Shown one piece after another: positions 1-10,900 of a stretch of 64,000 bases of DNA. A program made the translations under genes and the position numbers. Position 1 is the first letter of the stretch. Each line of letters opens with the position of its first letter. The DNA is from Daphnia pulex (Eukaryota > Arthropoda > Branchiopoda > Diplostraca > Daphniidae): assembly GCF_021134715.1 (NCBI RefSeq), contig NC_060020.1:2232001-2296000 (forward strand). Direction: 5' to 3'. Below the pieces are notes generated by a model. It was given only the letters and a program-made list of their open reading frames with translations, ran no database searches and was not told the DNA's origin.

Positions 1-34
1 GGTTCAAAAATCCTTGAGTTCGGGTTCCATCTAC

Positions 35-2434
35 CTCGAGTCGACCAAGTAATAAGTCAAAGTTTCGCGATTCAAGGACAAGCTCACTTACGCAAGCAGT
101 GAAAAGAGAGTCTCCTTTAGAACCTTTAATCCCTCTGTGAAATAATCGAATTCATTAGATTCCTTCACCAGTGAACCTATATTTCAAGACCATACCTTAA
201 AAAGTAGAAATAGTGCAGTGCCTCTTTGGGATCAGTGGCTTCAAACTTGCGGGTATAAAGCATAACAAGGCGTGCAATATTTAGTCGTCTCAACGGTGGT
301 TTGTCTGTTTGCTCCTTGGAAACTAACAATAAATATTTATAGTAAGATTTAATTTCAGTTGCAATATACGAGAATCTTACTCAGTGGTGACTGAACGTTA
401 CTTGGTAGAGCCAAAAATTGACTTTCAAATAACGCCAGAGCCACGTGAAGTGAATGACAACGAAGTCTTTCAATGCGAGCGAAAAAATCAATTGCGGCTT
501 CGAATTGTCCAGTGAGGAAAAGAACTTCAAAATAAAGAAAAGGTTCCTGGTAAGCTTTGAAATGACGTTCACCTATTCAAATTAAATCAAAATATTAAAT
601 ATCTAATCGATGTTATCAAAAGATAAATCAAAATACCATATTCTTCCAAAACAAGTGATTGAAATTGAGAGTAGGTAACACGCTCGTGAGATGAGTCATG
701 CCCAGCCAGCTCATCTTCTTTAAGTTGACAAAGTTTAATCCACAAGTAATCATCTGTTGATTGCGCTACTTCAGTGTGGTCATCATTGACATCACAAGCA
801 GCCACGACACAATAAGAAGCACTGAATTTCGAAAATTTTATAAAGCCATGTTTTAAACAAATGTATAAGAATTTGTTGATACCGTTTGTAGGGGTCCGTC
901 GATGTACGAATTATTTTTTTATACATCAATTTTGCATTGGTTTCCATACTGGGGCTTAGATTGCGATCACCACTTTGGATTAATTCTTCCAAAAGTCTCG
1001 TGAATTCTGCTACAATAGCCCTATAGTAACGCAGAAGTTAATAATTATATAAAATGAAAACCTGTTGTATGATCAAACACTAAAATACCCCGCTTGTTTG
1101 GATGCCTGTAAAGCGGCACTGACGTCTCCACAGCGCAGGCAGTAGTATATCAGTGGCCAAACAGGTTCACCATCGACAAATCCATCTTCTAACCCTGTTG
1201 TACGCGAAATTTGGCGTGCAGAAACAAAACTCCGCACAAGAGGAAACGTTCCTGGGATTCCTCCCAATTTGGCCGCTCCTAAATTGCTGTACACAGTCTG
1301 ACGAATATAGGATTTGTATCTGAAAAAAATTGAATTACAATTGAATTGAAATCTACAGTCAATATTTGGCCTTGTGTAAATTACCGATCTTCAAGATAAC
1401 GACGACCTTGATTCATAAAGGCTCTTTGCATTAAAGCACTTCCTCGAGATTTCAAGATATTGTCACCACTGATTTTGACTGGCACATCGACCATCATTCG
1501 TACCATATCCCATATGTCAGAGACGTTCTTGAAAGAAAAAGAAAAATTAATTCTATGATTTAACTTTGAAAACTGTATGATTGTTACTTGATCGTTAAAA
1601 GCTTGGGCAGTTTGTGCAAATTTTTCAGCTAAGCTAGGTTTGATGCCTCCCTTCAAAGTCTGATCATTGTATTCCATGACTGCTTTGACATATGCCATTT
1701 CTTGGAAGTCCAAAACACTTTTTGAGGAAATTGGGAGCATTCCTCCAGAAGTCATCTGTTGAATGGAAGACAGACAGTTATTACATGCATTAATTTAACT
1801 AGATTCAGTAAAAATTACTTCAGCAATTGGAAGGGAAATGTCCAACAATTCATCACTAGACTCAGTTAGGGCACTCAAAATTTGCTGCTTTTCTTTCTCC
1901 CATTCACTTTTTACTGAATCCCAGTACATTTGTTGGGCATGATTAAAACTCTGGAAAGGAAATGATTAAAATGTGTTCTTTCAAATTACTTTATAAAGCT
2001 TGATTTTTTACCATTCGCCGAGTCTCCTCAATCACAGCTAATATAGCATTTTCCCGTTCATTCTTCAAGAAACCCTTAATATCTGTTTCACGTATAGGCT
2101 CCAGAGGCTCAAAGTTTGAAATGGTGCTCAGGACATCCAATTTGTGAGCTACACGAGGAAGATCTAATCCAACTGATCCCAACAATGCAGCGCTGTGAAA
2201 CACAAAAAAAGTTAGGCCTGACACAGACATGTATAATTAACAATTCAGTCATCTGTACCCTTGACTTTCTTGACCTCCACTTTGAGATGTTCTTATCCAA
2301 AGCTGGTTGCTTGCTTCCATAATTTGCCGCAAATTGCGTTCAACTCTAGGAAGTTCACCCAGACTTCCATCGTCAAGCTGAGAGGCAAGCTGTTCAGCTG
2401 CTTGAACCAAGGAGGACAACTCTTCATCATCCAT
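35..2434 (-). CDS. Nup93: Nuclear pore protein Nup93 (Nic96 family), 3' end outside window
   Basis: Scaffold nucleoporin of the inner ring of the nuclear pore, anchoring the Nup62 complex and pore assembly at the nuclear envelope (family knowledge). I joined eleven exons on the minus strand: 2434-2259, 2192-2012, 1950-1819, 1755-1588, 1527-1385, 1319-1089, 1020-883, 821-637, 572-381, 314-196 and 134-35, all with GT-AG junctions and matching phase. Diagnostic stretches are the N-terminal acidic start [16 protein letters not shown], then [31 protein letters not shown] and [14 protein letters not shown], which follow the vertebrate Nup93 order closely. The start is the first ATG, 248 bp from the divergent BBS9 start. 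The next exon must lie left of position 1, so the C-terminal helical region is missing only because of the window edge. No frame disruption was seen. Confidence 0.93.
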
Positions 2435-2682
2435 TTTCGAAAGCTATGCAAATTATTCTCCTCTGGGAAGACTTTTTGGTATGATAAAAATAAGAGGAAT
2501 GTACACAGTGAACTGAATTGTTACTTGTTAAGCACGAACCCACCAAGCAGACCAAAAAGTGAATTCTCCTTTCAAAATGTCATGCGGCCGGCGTTGCCGA
2601 TCAAACACGAATTTGCGCAGTTGCCATAGTAACATCAAAAATTTGAAAAACAAACAAGGTTTTCATAACGGAGTGAGTGATC
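2435..2682. promoter_or_regulatory. Shared bidirectional promoter of Nup93 and BBS9
   Basis: Only 248 bp separate the two divergent start codons, so both 5' UTRs and both core promoters must lie here. I see no TATA box, which fits broadly expressed genes. An RFX-type X-box sits nearer the BBS9 side. Confidence 0.75.
2620..2633 (+). promoter_or_regulatory. X-box (RFX transcription factor site) upstream of BBS9
   Basis: The 14-mer GTTGCCATAGTAAC is an imperfect inverted repeat that matches the RFX/DAF-19 X-box consensus (GTTNCC, two-base spacer, RGYAAC-type half-site). It ends about 49 bp before the BBS9 ATG, within the window where X-boxes of ciliary genes are usually found. Binding itself is inferred. 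Confidence 0.8.
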
Positions 2683-5600
2683 ATGTCCTTGTTCAAATCG
2701 CGAGAATGGTGGAGTACAAATTGCGGAATAGATGAAACATTTGGTGCCTTTCACATGTGTGTGGCCGACTATGAAAGCGTAATCAATGGAGTTGTCAAGC
2801 AAATAATCATAGTAGGCAGTTTGGAGGGCTACCTTCGAATTTACGATCCACAACCGCAGTCATCATCAGCTGATGAGAATTCTTGTTCTTCGGATTTACA
2901 ACTCGAAACACAATTAGCACTACCAGTCTTAGCAGTTTTATCAGGGCGATTCAACAAGTACCTAAAGCATATTAAATCTAATTATTTTTTAGGCAATTGG
3001 TCTTAGTTTATATTGATTACGTTACAGTACTGAGGGATTACATGTAGCCGTACTTCACCCAAAGCACTTACGCGTTCTTCGCATTATGATTAATGAGAAT
3101 ACCCAATTAAATTCTCATTGTACTGTGGATTTTATGTACGAGCATAAACTGCCCTTACATGGATACACGCTTATAGCTGGACCATCGAACGTGGTAAGTA
3201 AATCTAAATTAGGCGTCTAACGTAATTGGTCAGTTTTAAATGAAAGTTTTAATCTCTTTCAGCTATGCGTGCAGTCACTGACCGAGGGAACGCTTATGTT
3301 CTTCGAGAATGAGAGAGTCGGCGTGAGTTTCAAATTACCAACTCTCCATCTTCTTCCGTCACCCATGTGTTATGTTTCTTCAACTGAAAGCTTCATCGTT
3401 TGCGATTCGTCTTGGAATCTTCACAGCTACAAGTAACAATTCAAAAATAAAAAATAAACTAATTCTATTACAATTTCGCATTTGCTTTAGCTATCAATCG
3501 TTGGCGAACTCGACGGTAGAAGGATCTCGTGCATCAAACAAACTTTTGTCTGATTGGGAATTTGAACTTGGGGAAGCAGCGCTAGACGTGCAATACATTG
3601 GCACATATGTTGTCACATTGGGCGAAAGACATCTTTATTGCCTAAAGGATACCGACGGAACTATTGTGTGGACTAGAAAACTAGACTATCACCCGATGTG
3701 CTGCACTCTCTTGATTCCACGTTTGTACAGCATAATTTAATTAGCTTTATGAAATTTTAGTCGTTAAATATGTTTGTTAATCGTTAGCGGACTCCCCTGA
3801 TAGCGTTGTAGTTTTAGTATGCACAGATGCGCATACTTTACTTGTCTATAAGGACAATTTGGTCGAATGGAATTGCAAGTTACCCGTTACGCCGTTAGTT
3901 ATTAAAACAGCAACTATACAGGTACCACGATCCTGCTTCAACACTATTAAACTTTTACAATGACAATTGTTTATTTAGTCCATAAAAGGATTGATAATCT
4001 CTCTATCTGACGTTGGCCAACTGAACGTTTTGTACATGGGAACACAACAAGTGCAGTACGGTTTTCTCCACGAAGCTTCCCAGCGTCCAGTTAATTATGA
4101 ACGCGGGCTTAAGGAAGTCCAACAACTTACAAAGTCTCTTCGTGCAGGACAACTGAAAGACTGTACTTTCTAAATACATTTCAATCTTTATAGCCATAGA
4201 CAATAACCTATAAACTCTACATTAAATTAACTACAGTAGCACCAAAAGAAAAAGAAATGGAACTGGATCTAAAACTCAATTCCAGCAACTGTAGCGAATA
4301 CTTGGAAACACAAGAATTAGTAGAAGCAATCAAAGGTCATATAACAATTGCTATGCCGAAAAATCCGCACGGAAATATTCGAGTGTTATTTAACTGTGAT
4401 CCATTGATTACTGCCACACCTTCCGAAACCTGCCTTCAACTCAATAGTAAGCCAAAAAATTAACCGCTTAAAAAACGAAAATAACAATCTTTGAAATTGC
4501 ACGAAAGGTATAGGAGAAGTTGATTTGCCTATCATGTTCCACGCTGTTCCAACAAAAAGCGGAATGGTTGCTTCACTGCGTGTGGAAGTTTCCGTCGTTA
4601 CAATGTTAGCAGGAACTTGTTCAATGACGAGACATTTCGACTTGCCATTGCAGCTGGTTGCAAGCCTTTCAGTGCCGGTGCGTGAAGCCCATATCAAAGT
4701 AACTTTATCGACGAATCATCCGGCTGCCAATTTAGTCCATCTCTTTCAAGGTACTCAAAATGTTTAAGTTACTGAGCTTAATCTAAAAAATAAAAAATAA
4801 AATAATTGAATTTTAGATTTTCCAGTGGAAGATTCCATGTCTAACGTGATTGCTTTCAAGCATCGTAATGGGACAATAGTGTCCCTTCTGGTCTCCAAAA
4901 CCACAAACAAATATCGGTTACAGTCAGACAGTTTAGCGGCGCTAGCTTTACTAGTCGATGATCTGCAGAGGCGATTACGTCTTCACTTTAGCGAAGCGGA
5001 AAACCTACAAGTGAATTTAGACTCACCCTTTCCCATTCAGGAAATATGGAATCAGGTTGAGTCTCACTATACCCTCTACACGGAATTGAGAAAAGAAATG
5101 GTAAGCAAAACTAATACAATAGCACGTATCCAAGTTCAACCGTCAACTGTGTCATGCCTCGTCTTAAGATGAAACTTGGCCAAACCAGCCGTCAGTTCCA
5201 GATCATTCAACGCGTATTCCATAACAAGATTCTCAATACCAAGACGGTTGACCTCACTCAAGGCACTTTTACCGCTGTGCAGTTAGCTCAAGATCATGTC
5301 AATCGTTGCGTTCAACAAGTTGAGTTGTTGCAAGAGGTATCAGTCAACAAAACTCAAGTGGTTGGATCACATTGACTCATTTTTGTGTTTGATTCACCAC
5401 TAGAAATTTGAAACTGCCACTTACTCGTTGGAAGGCTCACTCAAATGTATTCTGTCTTTACTCAAAATGGAAACTGACAGTGTTAAAAAGCGAAATGTTG
5501 ATTTACTTGAAAAAGCTCTACTACCTGTTGAACATCTAAATATCGATCAGGTAATAAGTGCACTATGTTTATGATTTTATCTTTCTAATTGGCGATAATG

Positions 5601-5784
5601 TTTAACTTAGTCTTGGCAGGAAGATATAGAAAATAAACTGAACTACCTCGTTAAACAAAGATCCTATTCAGCAACGCCAGCTGCGGTCACTGCTTCGAAT
5701 TCGGCTAAAGAATTTAATTTAAGTAACTTTAAAAAGATATTTCTGCAAGCTTTTGATAGCTTAATAAAAGATTTCCAACCTTAA
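2683..5784 (+). CDS. BBS9: BBS9/PTHB1, BBSome subunit
   Basis: Subunit of the BBSome, the coat-like complex that moves membrane proteins in and out of cilia. Twelve exons join in phase: 2683-2957, 3028-3193, 3263-3432, 3491-3720, 3788-3921, 3979-4141, 4237-4446, 4508-4750, 4817-5100, 5169-5336, 5404-5550 and 5620-5784, giving about 784 residues. The N-terminus MSLFKSREWWST opens the beta-propeller. ITVAMPKNP-like, DLPIMFHAVPTKSG and LPLQLVASLSVPVREA-type segments mark the middle platform/GAE-like region. The C-terminal third is helical (LLVDDLQRRLRLHF). The fifth splice donor (after 4141) is a weak GTGCAG, so that junction is the least certain. The last intron has two in-frame acceptors (exon at 5611 or 5620). 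A GTG in frame at 2677 was rejected as a start in favour of the ATG at 2683. Confidence 0.93.
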
Positions 5785-5905
5785 AGAGTAAACAAGTATT
5801 TTTTTTTGTTTTCGACATGATTACATTGTTGCCAATTTATTACTGGCGCATTTGTAAATGCCTAATGAAAGATGCCAATTATCACAGATTCAGTCAACAC
5901 CAAGT

Positions 5906-7582
5906 TTAAAGTGGGATAGTTTTGACAACGAGAACTTCATAGTCATTATGGCTAACCTCCTCTCCTCCATAAGTGCACAAGCAAATTCCACGTGATGGAT
6001 GCACCTGATAATGACAAAATTAATGAGAAATTGTAATTAAAAAATTTCAAAAAATTTCAAATTACCAATCCAATTGAAGTGGCTCCGTCGTGCACTACCC
6101 GCCCAATAAAGACCGATTCTTTATCGGAAGAAAATCCTCCTTGAAGCGCTCCAAATGGAATACTTCCATCACTTGCGGGGACCCAAATTAGTTCGCAGCA
6201 TTTGTTGCGAACCAAAACCTGTCGACGGGCAGCAACATTTACTTTAATTTTCGACATGTAGATGAAATTAAAAAAAAAAAATACCTGGTATTTTGAAGAG
6301 CCGAATTCTTCACCGCCTTTGGCCACGTAGCAACAGTTATGTGAGGGAACAATTTTGCCGGGCAGAAGAGTCCCGTCTTTTTTGACACGACCAACGTAGA
6401 TTTTCTCTCCCGATGCGTCAACTCCACCAATGACAGCCCTCATCGGAACTTTCCCATCTTTCATGTCCAACCAGACTCCCGGGCGACGATAGAACGGTTT
6501 CTTACCCCCTGGAAACGGTAAGATAAGAATAAACACGGGAAAAGTCTATGTAAATAAAAAGCGAACGCTTACGCTGGCGGATCTTTTCAGGGTCTTCCTC
6601 CTCCGACGAAGAAGAAGACGACGACGAAGATTGCTCCTCTGAAACGATAACAGATTTGAAAAAGGATACAAAATTTCGAATTTTTACCATTTTGACTGAC
6701 CGTCGTCAAAGATCCAAGTTCCCACGGAACCCCAACCGGTTGCGAAGGCAAAGTGAGTCACGTTGAACGGCTCGTCGGTATTTTCCCAACTGAGAAAGGG
6801 ATCTGCATCCCCCTCTCTTCCAACTTGAATAACGTTCTGATGGAAGCGAATCCAGAAACGGCGGTACTCTTCGCAGCAGACAACATCCGGCGTTGGTTCT
6901 TCAGCCTTATCGGGCCGGCTTTGATTGAAACGAATGGCCGATTTCTGGTTACCCCATCCACCGATGAAAATTTCAATCATGGGTGACGTAATTTCTTCGC
7001 TGCTGAGCAATGCAATATGAGCGTCATTTTGGCATTTCACGTCGAATGTAAGCGTGTCCCGTCCTTGGCCCTTTCCTTTTATTGGGCGGATCACATATTG
7101 TTTGTCGTCTCCAGTAAATATTTCTTTGAAAAATCAATGGCGTATTGATTCGTTTAGTAAAAAAAAAAACAATTGCAATTGAGAATTGGTCACTAAAAGA
7201 AAGTGCTACAGAAAACAGTTACCAGTCATTGCACGATGGTTAACGCCCCAAAAATATGGAACAGCAGCGATGAAAACAGCCGAAATAGAAGGCTGTCTTA
7301 CCTTCAGAACGTCCTCTGCCGTAATAATAATAGAATCACTGCATAGAAGAAAGCAAGGCCAGCTATACGTTGCCACACAACAAACTTGCAAGCGGCTGAA
7401 TCTGAAAAAAATGCATTAAAATTTTGGACGTTTTCTACTCGCTTAAAGTCATAGGAAAATTTAAAAAATACGACAGAGAGATAGTAAGATCGTGTATATT
7501 ACAAATCCATTGGAATGAATGAATAATTTTCTGAAAATAGCGACAACAGCACCTGAACTAAAGTATGAAATACCACAAACAT
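5906..7582 (-). CDS. Methyltransf_FA-domain protein with two C-terminal DM9 repeats
   Basis: Exons on the minus strand: 7582-7503, 7401-7223, 7123-6701, 6638-6573, 6508-6285, 6218-6066 and 6004-5906 join in phase to about 407 residues. Exon three encodes the domain named after crustacean 'farnesoic acid O-methyltransferase' (EIFIGGWGNQKSAIRFNQ, WIRFHQNVIQVG, FAFATGWGSVGTWIFDDG). A short serine/glutamate-rich linker follows, then two DM9 repeats (PGVWLDMKDGKVPMRAVIGG; LIWVPASDGSIPFGALQGGF). Both DM9 repeats keep the W-x-P/D and IYVGR/FIGRV cores. DM9 proteins are usually lectin-like; no methyltransferase motif is visible, so the enzyme name should not be taken literally. The first two exons are less sure. 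They give a possible signal peptide (MFVVFHTLVQVLLSLFS) followed by a cysteine-rich stretch, supported only by phase agreement. Confidence 0.8.
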
Positions 7583-7971
7583 GATCAAGCCACTACGAAT
7601 GCACGAAATTTCATCGGCAAAATCAACTGATGTAACAGTAATAAAAGCCTTCCATATTGGCTATATGACTATATCATAAACGCTAGCGCTTGGTATGTGT
7701 TTTGTTTGGAAAAGTGGAGGAAGCATATTATAATAAGATTCGACATTCGATACAGTAAGAGCTCGTGAGTTTGTACTATATCCCATCCTTGATGGTAATA
7801 AGCCTCTGTAGAATTTGAATGATTCGGTCTCCTTATTAAATTATGTATTGCCTAATTTGGATGAAGAATCCAATAGTTCACGAGCAGAGGGCTTCTGATA
7901 TCTTCTTTACGCCTTCTTATTTAACTGAAGTGGATAACAAAATGGGCTCATTGGTTGTTTTTACTGCCCGG

Positions 7972-10900
7972 CTAGATAAGAAATAAGAACATCGATTTGT
8001 AAACACATGGATATTCGAATGACAAATTTGTATGCAATACCTGTATTTGAATTCTTTTGGTACCTGACAAGAACGTCAGGGGTTCACTTTCGTCATCGCT
8101 CACTTTTTCACCACCATAATCCTTCCTTCGGTAGCTAGTCATCTCAGTACCGCTACAATTGTAAAAGAAAAAATCCTTAGTCAGTTTCAACTCCAACTCA
8201 AACCTGAGACCAATCGAAAAACCTACTCTTGGAATGAAGCTTTGCTCTGATTGACGTGGAGCCAAGCGCCCGATCTAGCCACTTCGTCACTGATGTTGAC
8301 TTTCGAGCTGTTTTTGGGAATAGCCGAGTAACTCTGTCCTTTGCCATTGATGTGCGATTTGGATCCAGACTTGAGCGAGAAAAGAAACATATCGCTGTTA
8401 AAAAACATTTTGTTCTCTTTGAAAGTAAATTGCCAAAAATACTTACTTCGACAAGGGGTTCTTGCTTCTTCCTGCGGAACGGCGGGATAACAGAGTCCAA
8501 AACGTGAAGCTCTTCTCTGGTGAAAACATAGTCCAAGGATTTTCGGATAAAGATCATGATCACCAACTAAAAATACCATTAAAAGGAATGATTGAAGAGC
8601 TTCGTGGTGGTCAAATAAAAAATGTGTCCAGAATAAAATAACTACTGACCATCAAAGGGAAAGAAATGGAAATCGTTTCGTTGGTTTTGACGACCCAGAG
8701 AATGGCAAAGCAAACCAACTGGATGGCAGTGTACATGTGAACGCGCTTGAGCGGCACTTTCCTCAGGTAGTTGAAATCCGGTTGGTATTTGGCGGGCATG
8801 AACACGATTCGTAGACGATCGAAAAAGTGCATCTCTGCCAACGGTGCCGTTCCCATGTACAAGAAGACACCGTAGAGGACGGGCATGGGAATGAACTTGA
8901 GGATTGGTGTCATGAAGACGGACAAACCAACCAGCAAGAAGATGATCAAGTGAGTGACGCGCTGCTCTCTAAAATATTCAACAACATTTTATAAATAAGA
9001 TATTTGGCGCCATGACCAGCCGAAAAAATGTCTTGTTGGTTACCGAACACCGAGGAAGACGGGCTTTTCACCAGGTGCGGCCGTCTCTGATTCTTGTTTC
9101 AGTGAATTGACGTGGTTGATGCAGATGACAGTACCGGCCACATGCCACGGCAGTCCCAAGATACCCATCAGAGCCGTCAGAATGGCCAAAACAAACAAAT
9201 CCAAATGGTAGCCGCATCCTTTCTGTTTGAAGGCAAACAACAAAAATTTCGAAATTAGAAAACTTGATGAATCTTGATTCGTAAAAATCGTGCGCGTCAT
9301 GGCGCCACAGACAACAGTGGCCAAAACTTTCACAGCCACTCACTTTCAGTTTGTTCTCTTTGCGGTTGACGATGACTGCAGTAATTTGCTGGTCAAGGAA
9401 AAGTAGAATGGTTGCTAGGGCGGCTGGCAACATGGCACCCGGAATGATCCACCAAGGATTGTCCGGATGGATAGGGTTGACAGTCCAGCCACGTCCTGAC
9501 CAAGTTGGCTTGAAATCACTGGGAACCTGATAAGTTATCCAGTTACAGAAAAACAGTCTTTCAATTGATTAGTAGTAAGTTTCTTTATACATGAAGCTTT
9601 GGAGTGTGAACACCGGCGTAGTAATCCAAACCAGTCATTGAACAAATGGCGATAAAGACGGCGAAATCACTAATCGTGCTGCGGACCTATTTCGTTCACA
9701 AAAGGAAAGTGCTATTTAAATACAAAAATGGGAAAAGAATTGTAGAAAAAGTGGCTACTTTGTAAGGGAAGTAGAGAGTGTGTTTGAGTCCTTTAAGAGT
9801 CACGCAGACGCTGTACGTAAAAACGGACAAGAGTACGGACATCAGGAAAACATTGGGATACCACTCCTTCGGGAAACAGTCCTCTCCCTTCAGTGTGCCA
9901 TTCCACATCTTCATTTCAAATCAAATGCCGATTAAATATTTTTTCACGAATGAATGAATTTGATCAATTAGTTTCTCACCTCTGCGCAACTGTTGGTTGC
10001 CAATCCCGTCCAATTGAAAGGTCCACTACCGCCTTGGACGGATCCCATCAGGCTATCAATGGTATCATTATGCGGAAAGCAATAGCAGTCGGTGGCATTC
10101 AGTTTGGGTTCTGGTGGATTTAGCGGATTGTCTAGTCCTATGTAAATGATTTTCTCTACCGCCTGTATGATTAAGACTCGCATGTTATGAAAAAATGTGT
10201 TTGGATGGAATTTTTCGTGACGTGTCATCACGCCAAAAAAACGAAACCGTTACCTTGTACACGTAGATGGTAGCGATAAGGAGAGCAAAGTTCTCCTCGG
10301 TGAAACGTGTGATGAAGGCCACCCAGGCGGAGATTTCGAAGGCGCAAAGGGTGATCATAAAGACACCCATCCAAACACCCACCCATAACCGGAGTGAAAG
10401 GTAGTCGTAGCCGTTTTTACTTCACGAAATAAACACACACAAAAAAACGGTTGGGGTAAACATTTTTGTTTTCAACCGGTAAAACTAAATCAAAATGAAA
10501 TGTTACCTGCAGAAATTGTAGAGAATGCCTTCGAAAACTAGTACAGGGCCAGTGGCGTTCAACAGGGCGAGAGGTTGTCCAGCAAACAAGGAATAAATTC
10601 TGGAATGGGAACGTGAGAAGTCGTGATGAATTTCTTTTTCAATTACAGGATAGAATACTAAAAGATTGAAGAAAAAAGTCGTGTTTTTACATTCCACAAA
10701 TGCATCCAGCGCAAAGAGATTCAAGCGCTGCCAGGCGGTTTTCGGTGGCATCGCCCAACAGTCCGCCGAAGGTGATAATCGGCGACAAGGAAGCAAAGTA
10801 CAAGAACGTGATTGACGCGATGCTTTGGACGGCGAAAGCGTCAGTGAAATCCGATTTATAGCTAAAGGATAAGTATAAATTATCTTCTGCTCTTTAATCA

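Noticed and set aside
6057-6536. Single long minus-strand frame through both DM9 exons
   Set aside because: It reads through a genuine 66-bp intron (6284-6219) that is open by chance. The spliced model restores the DM9 spacing.
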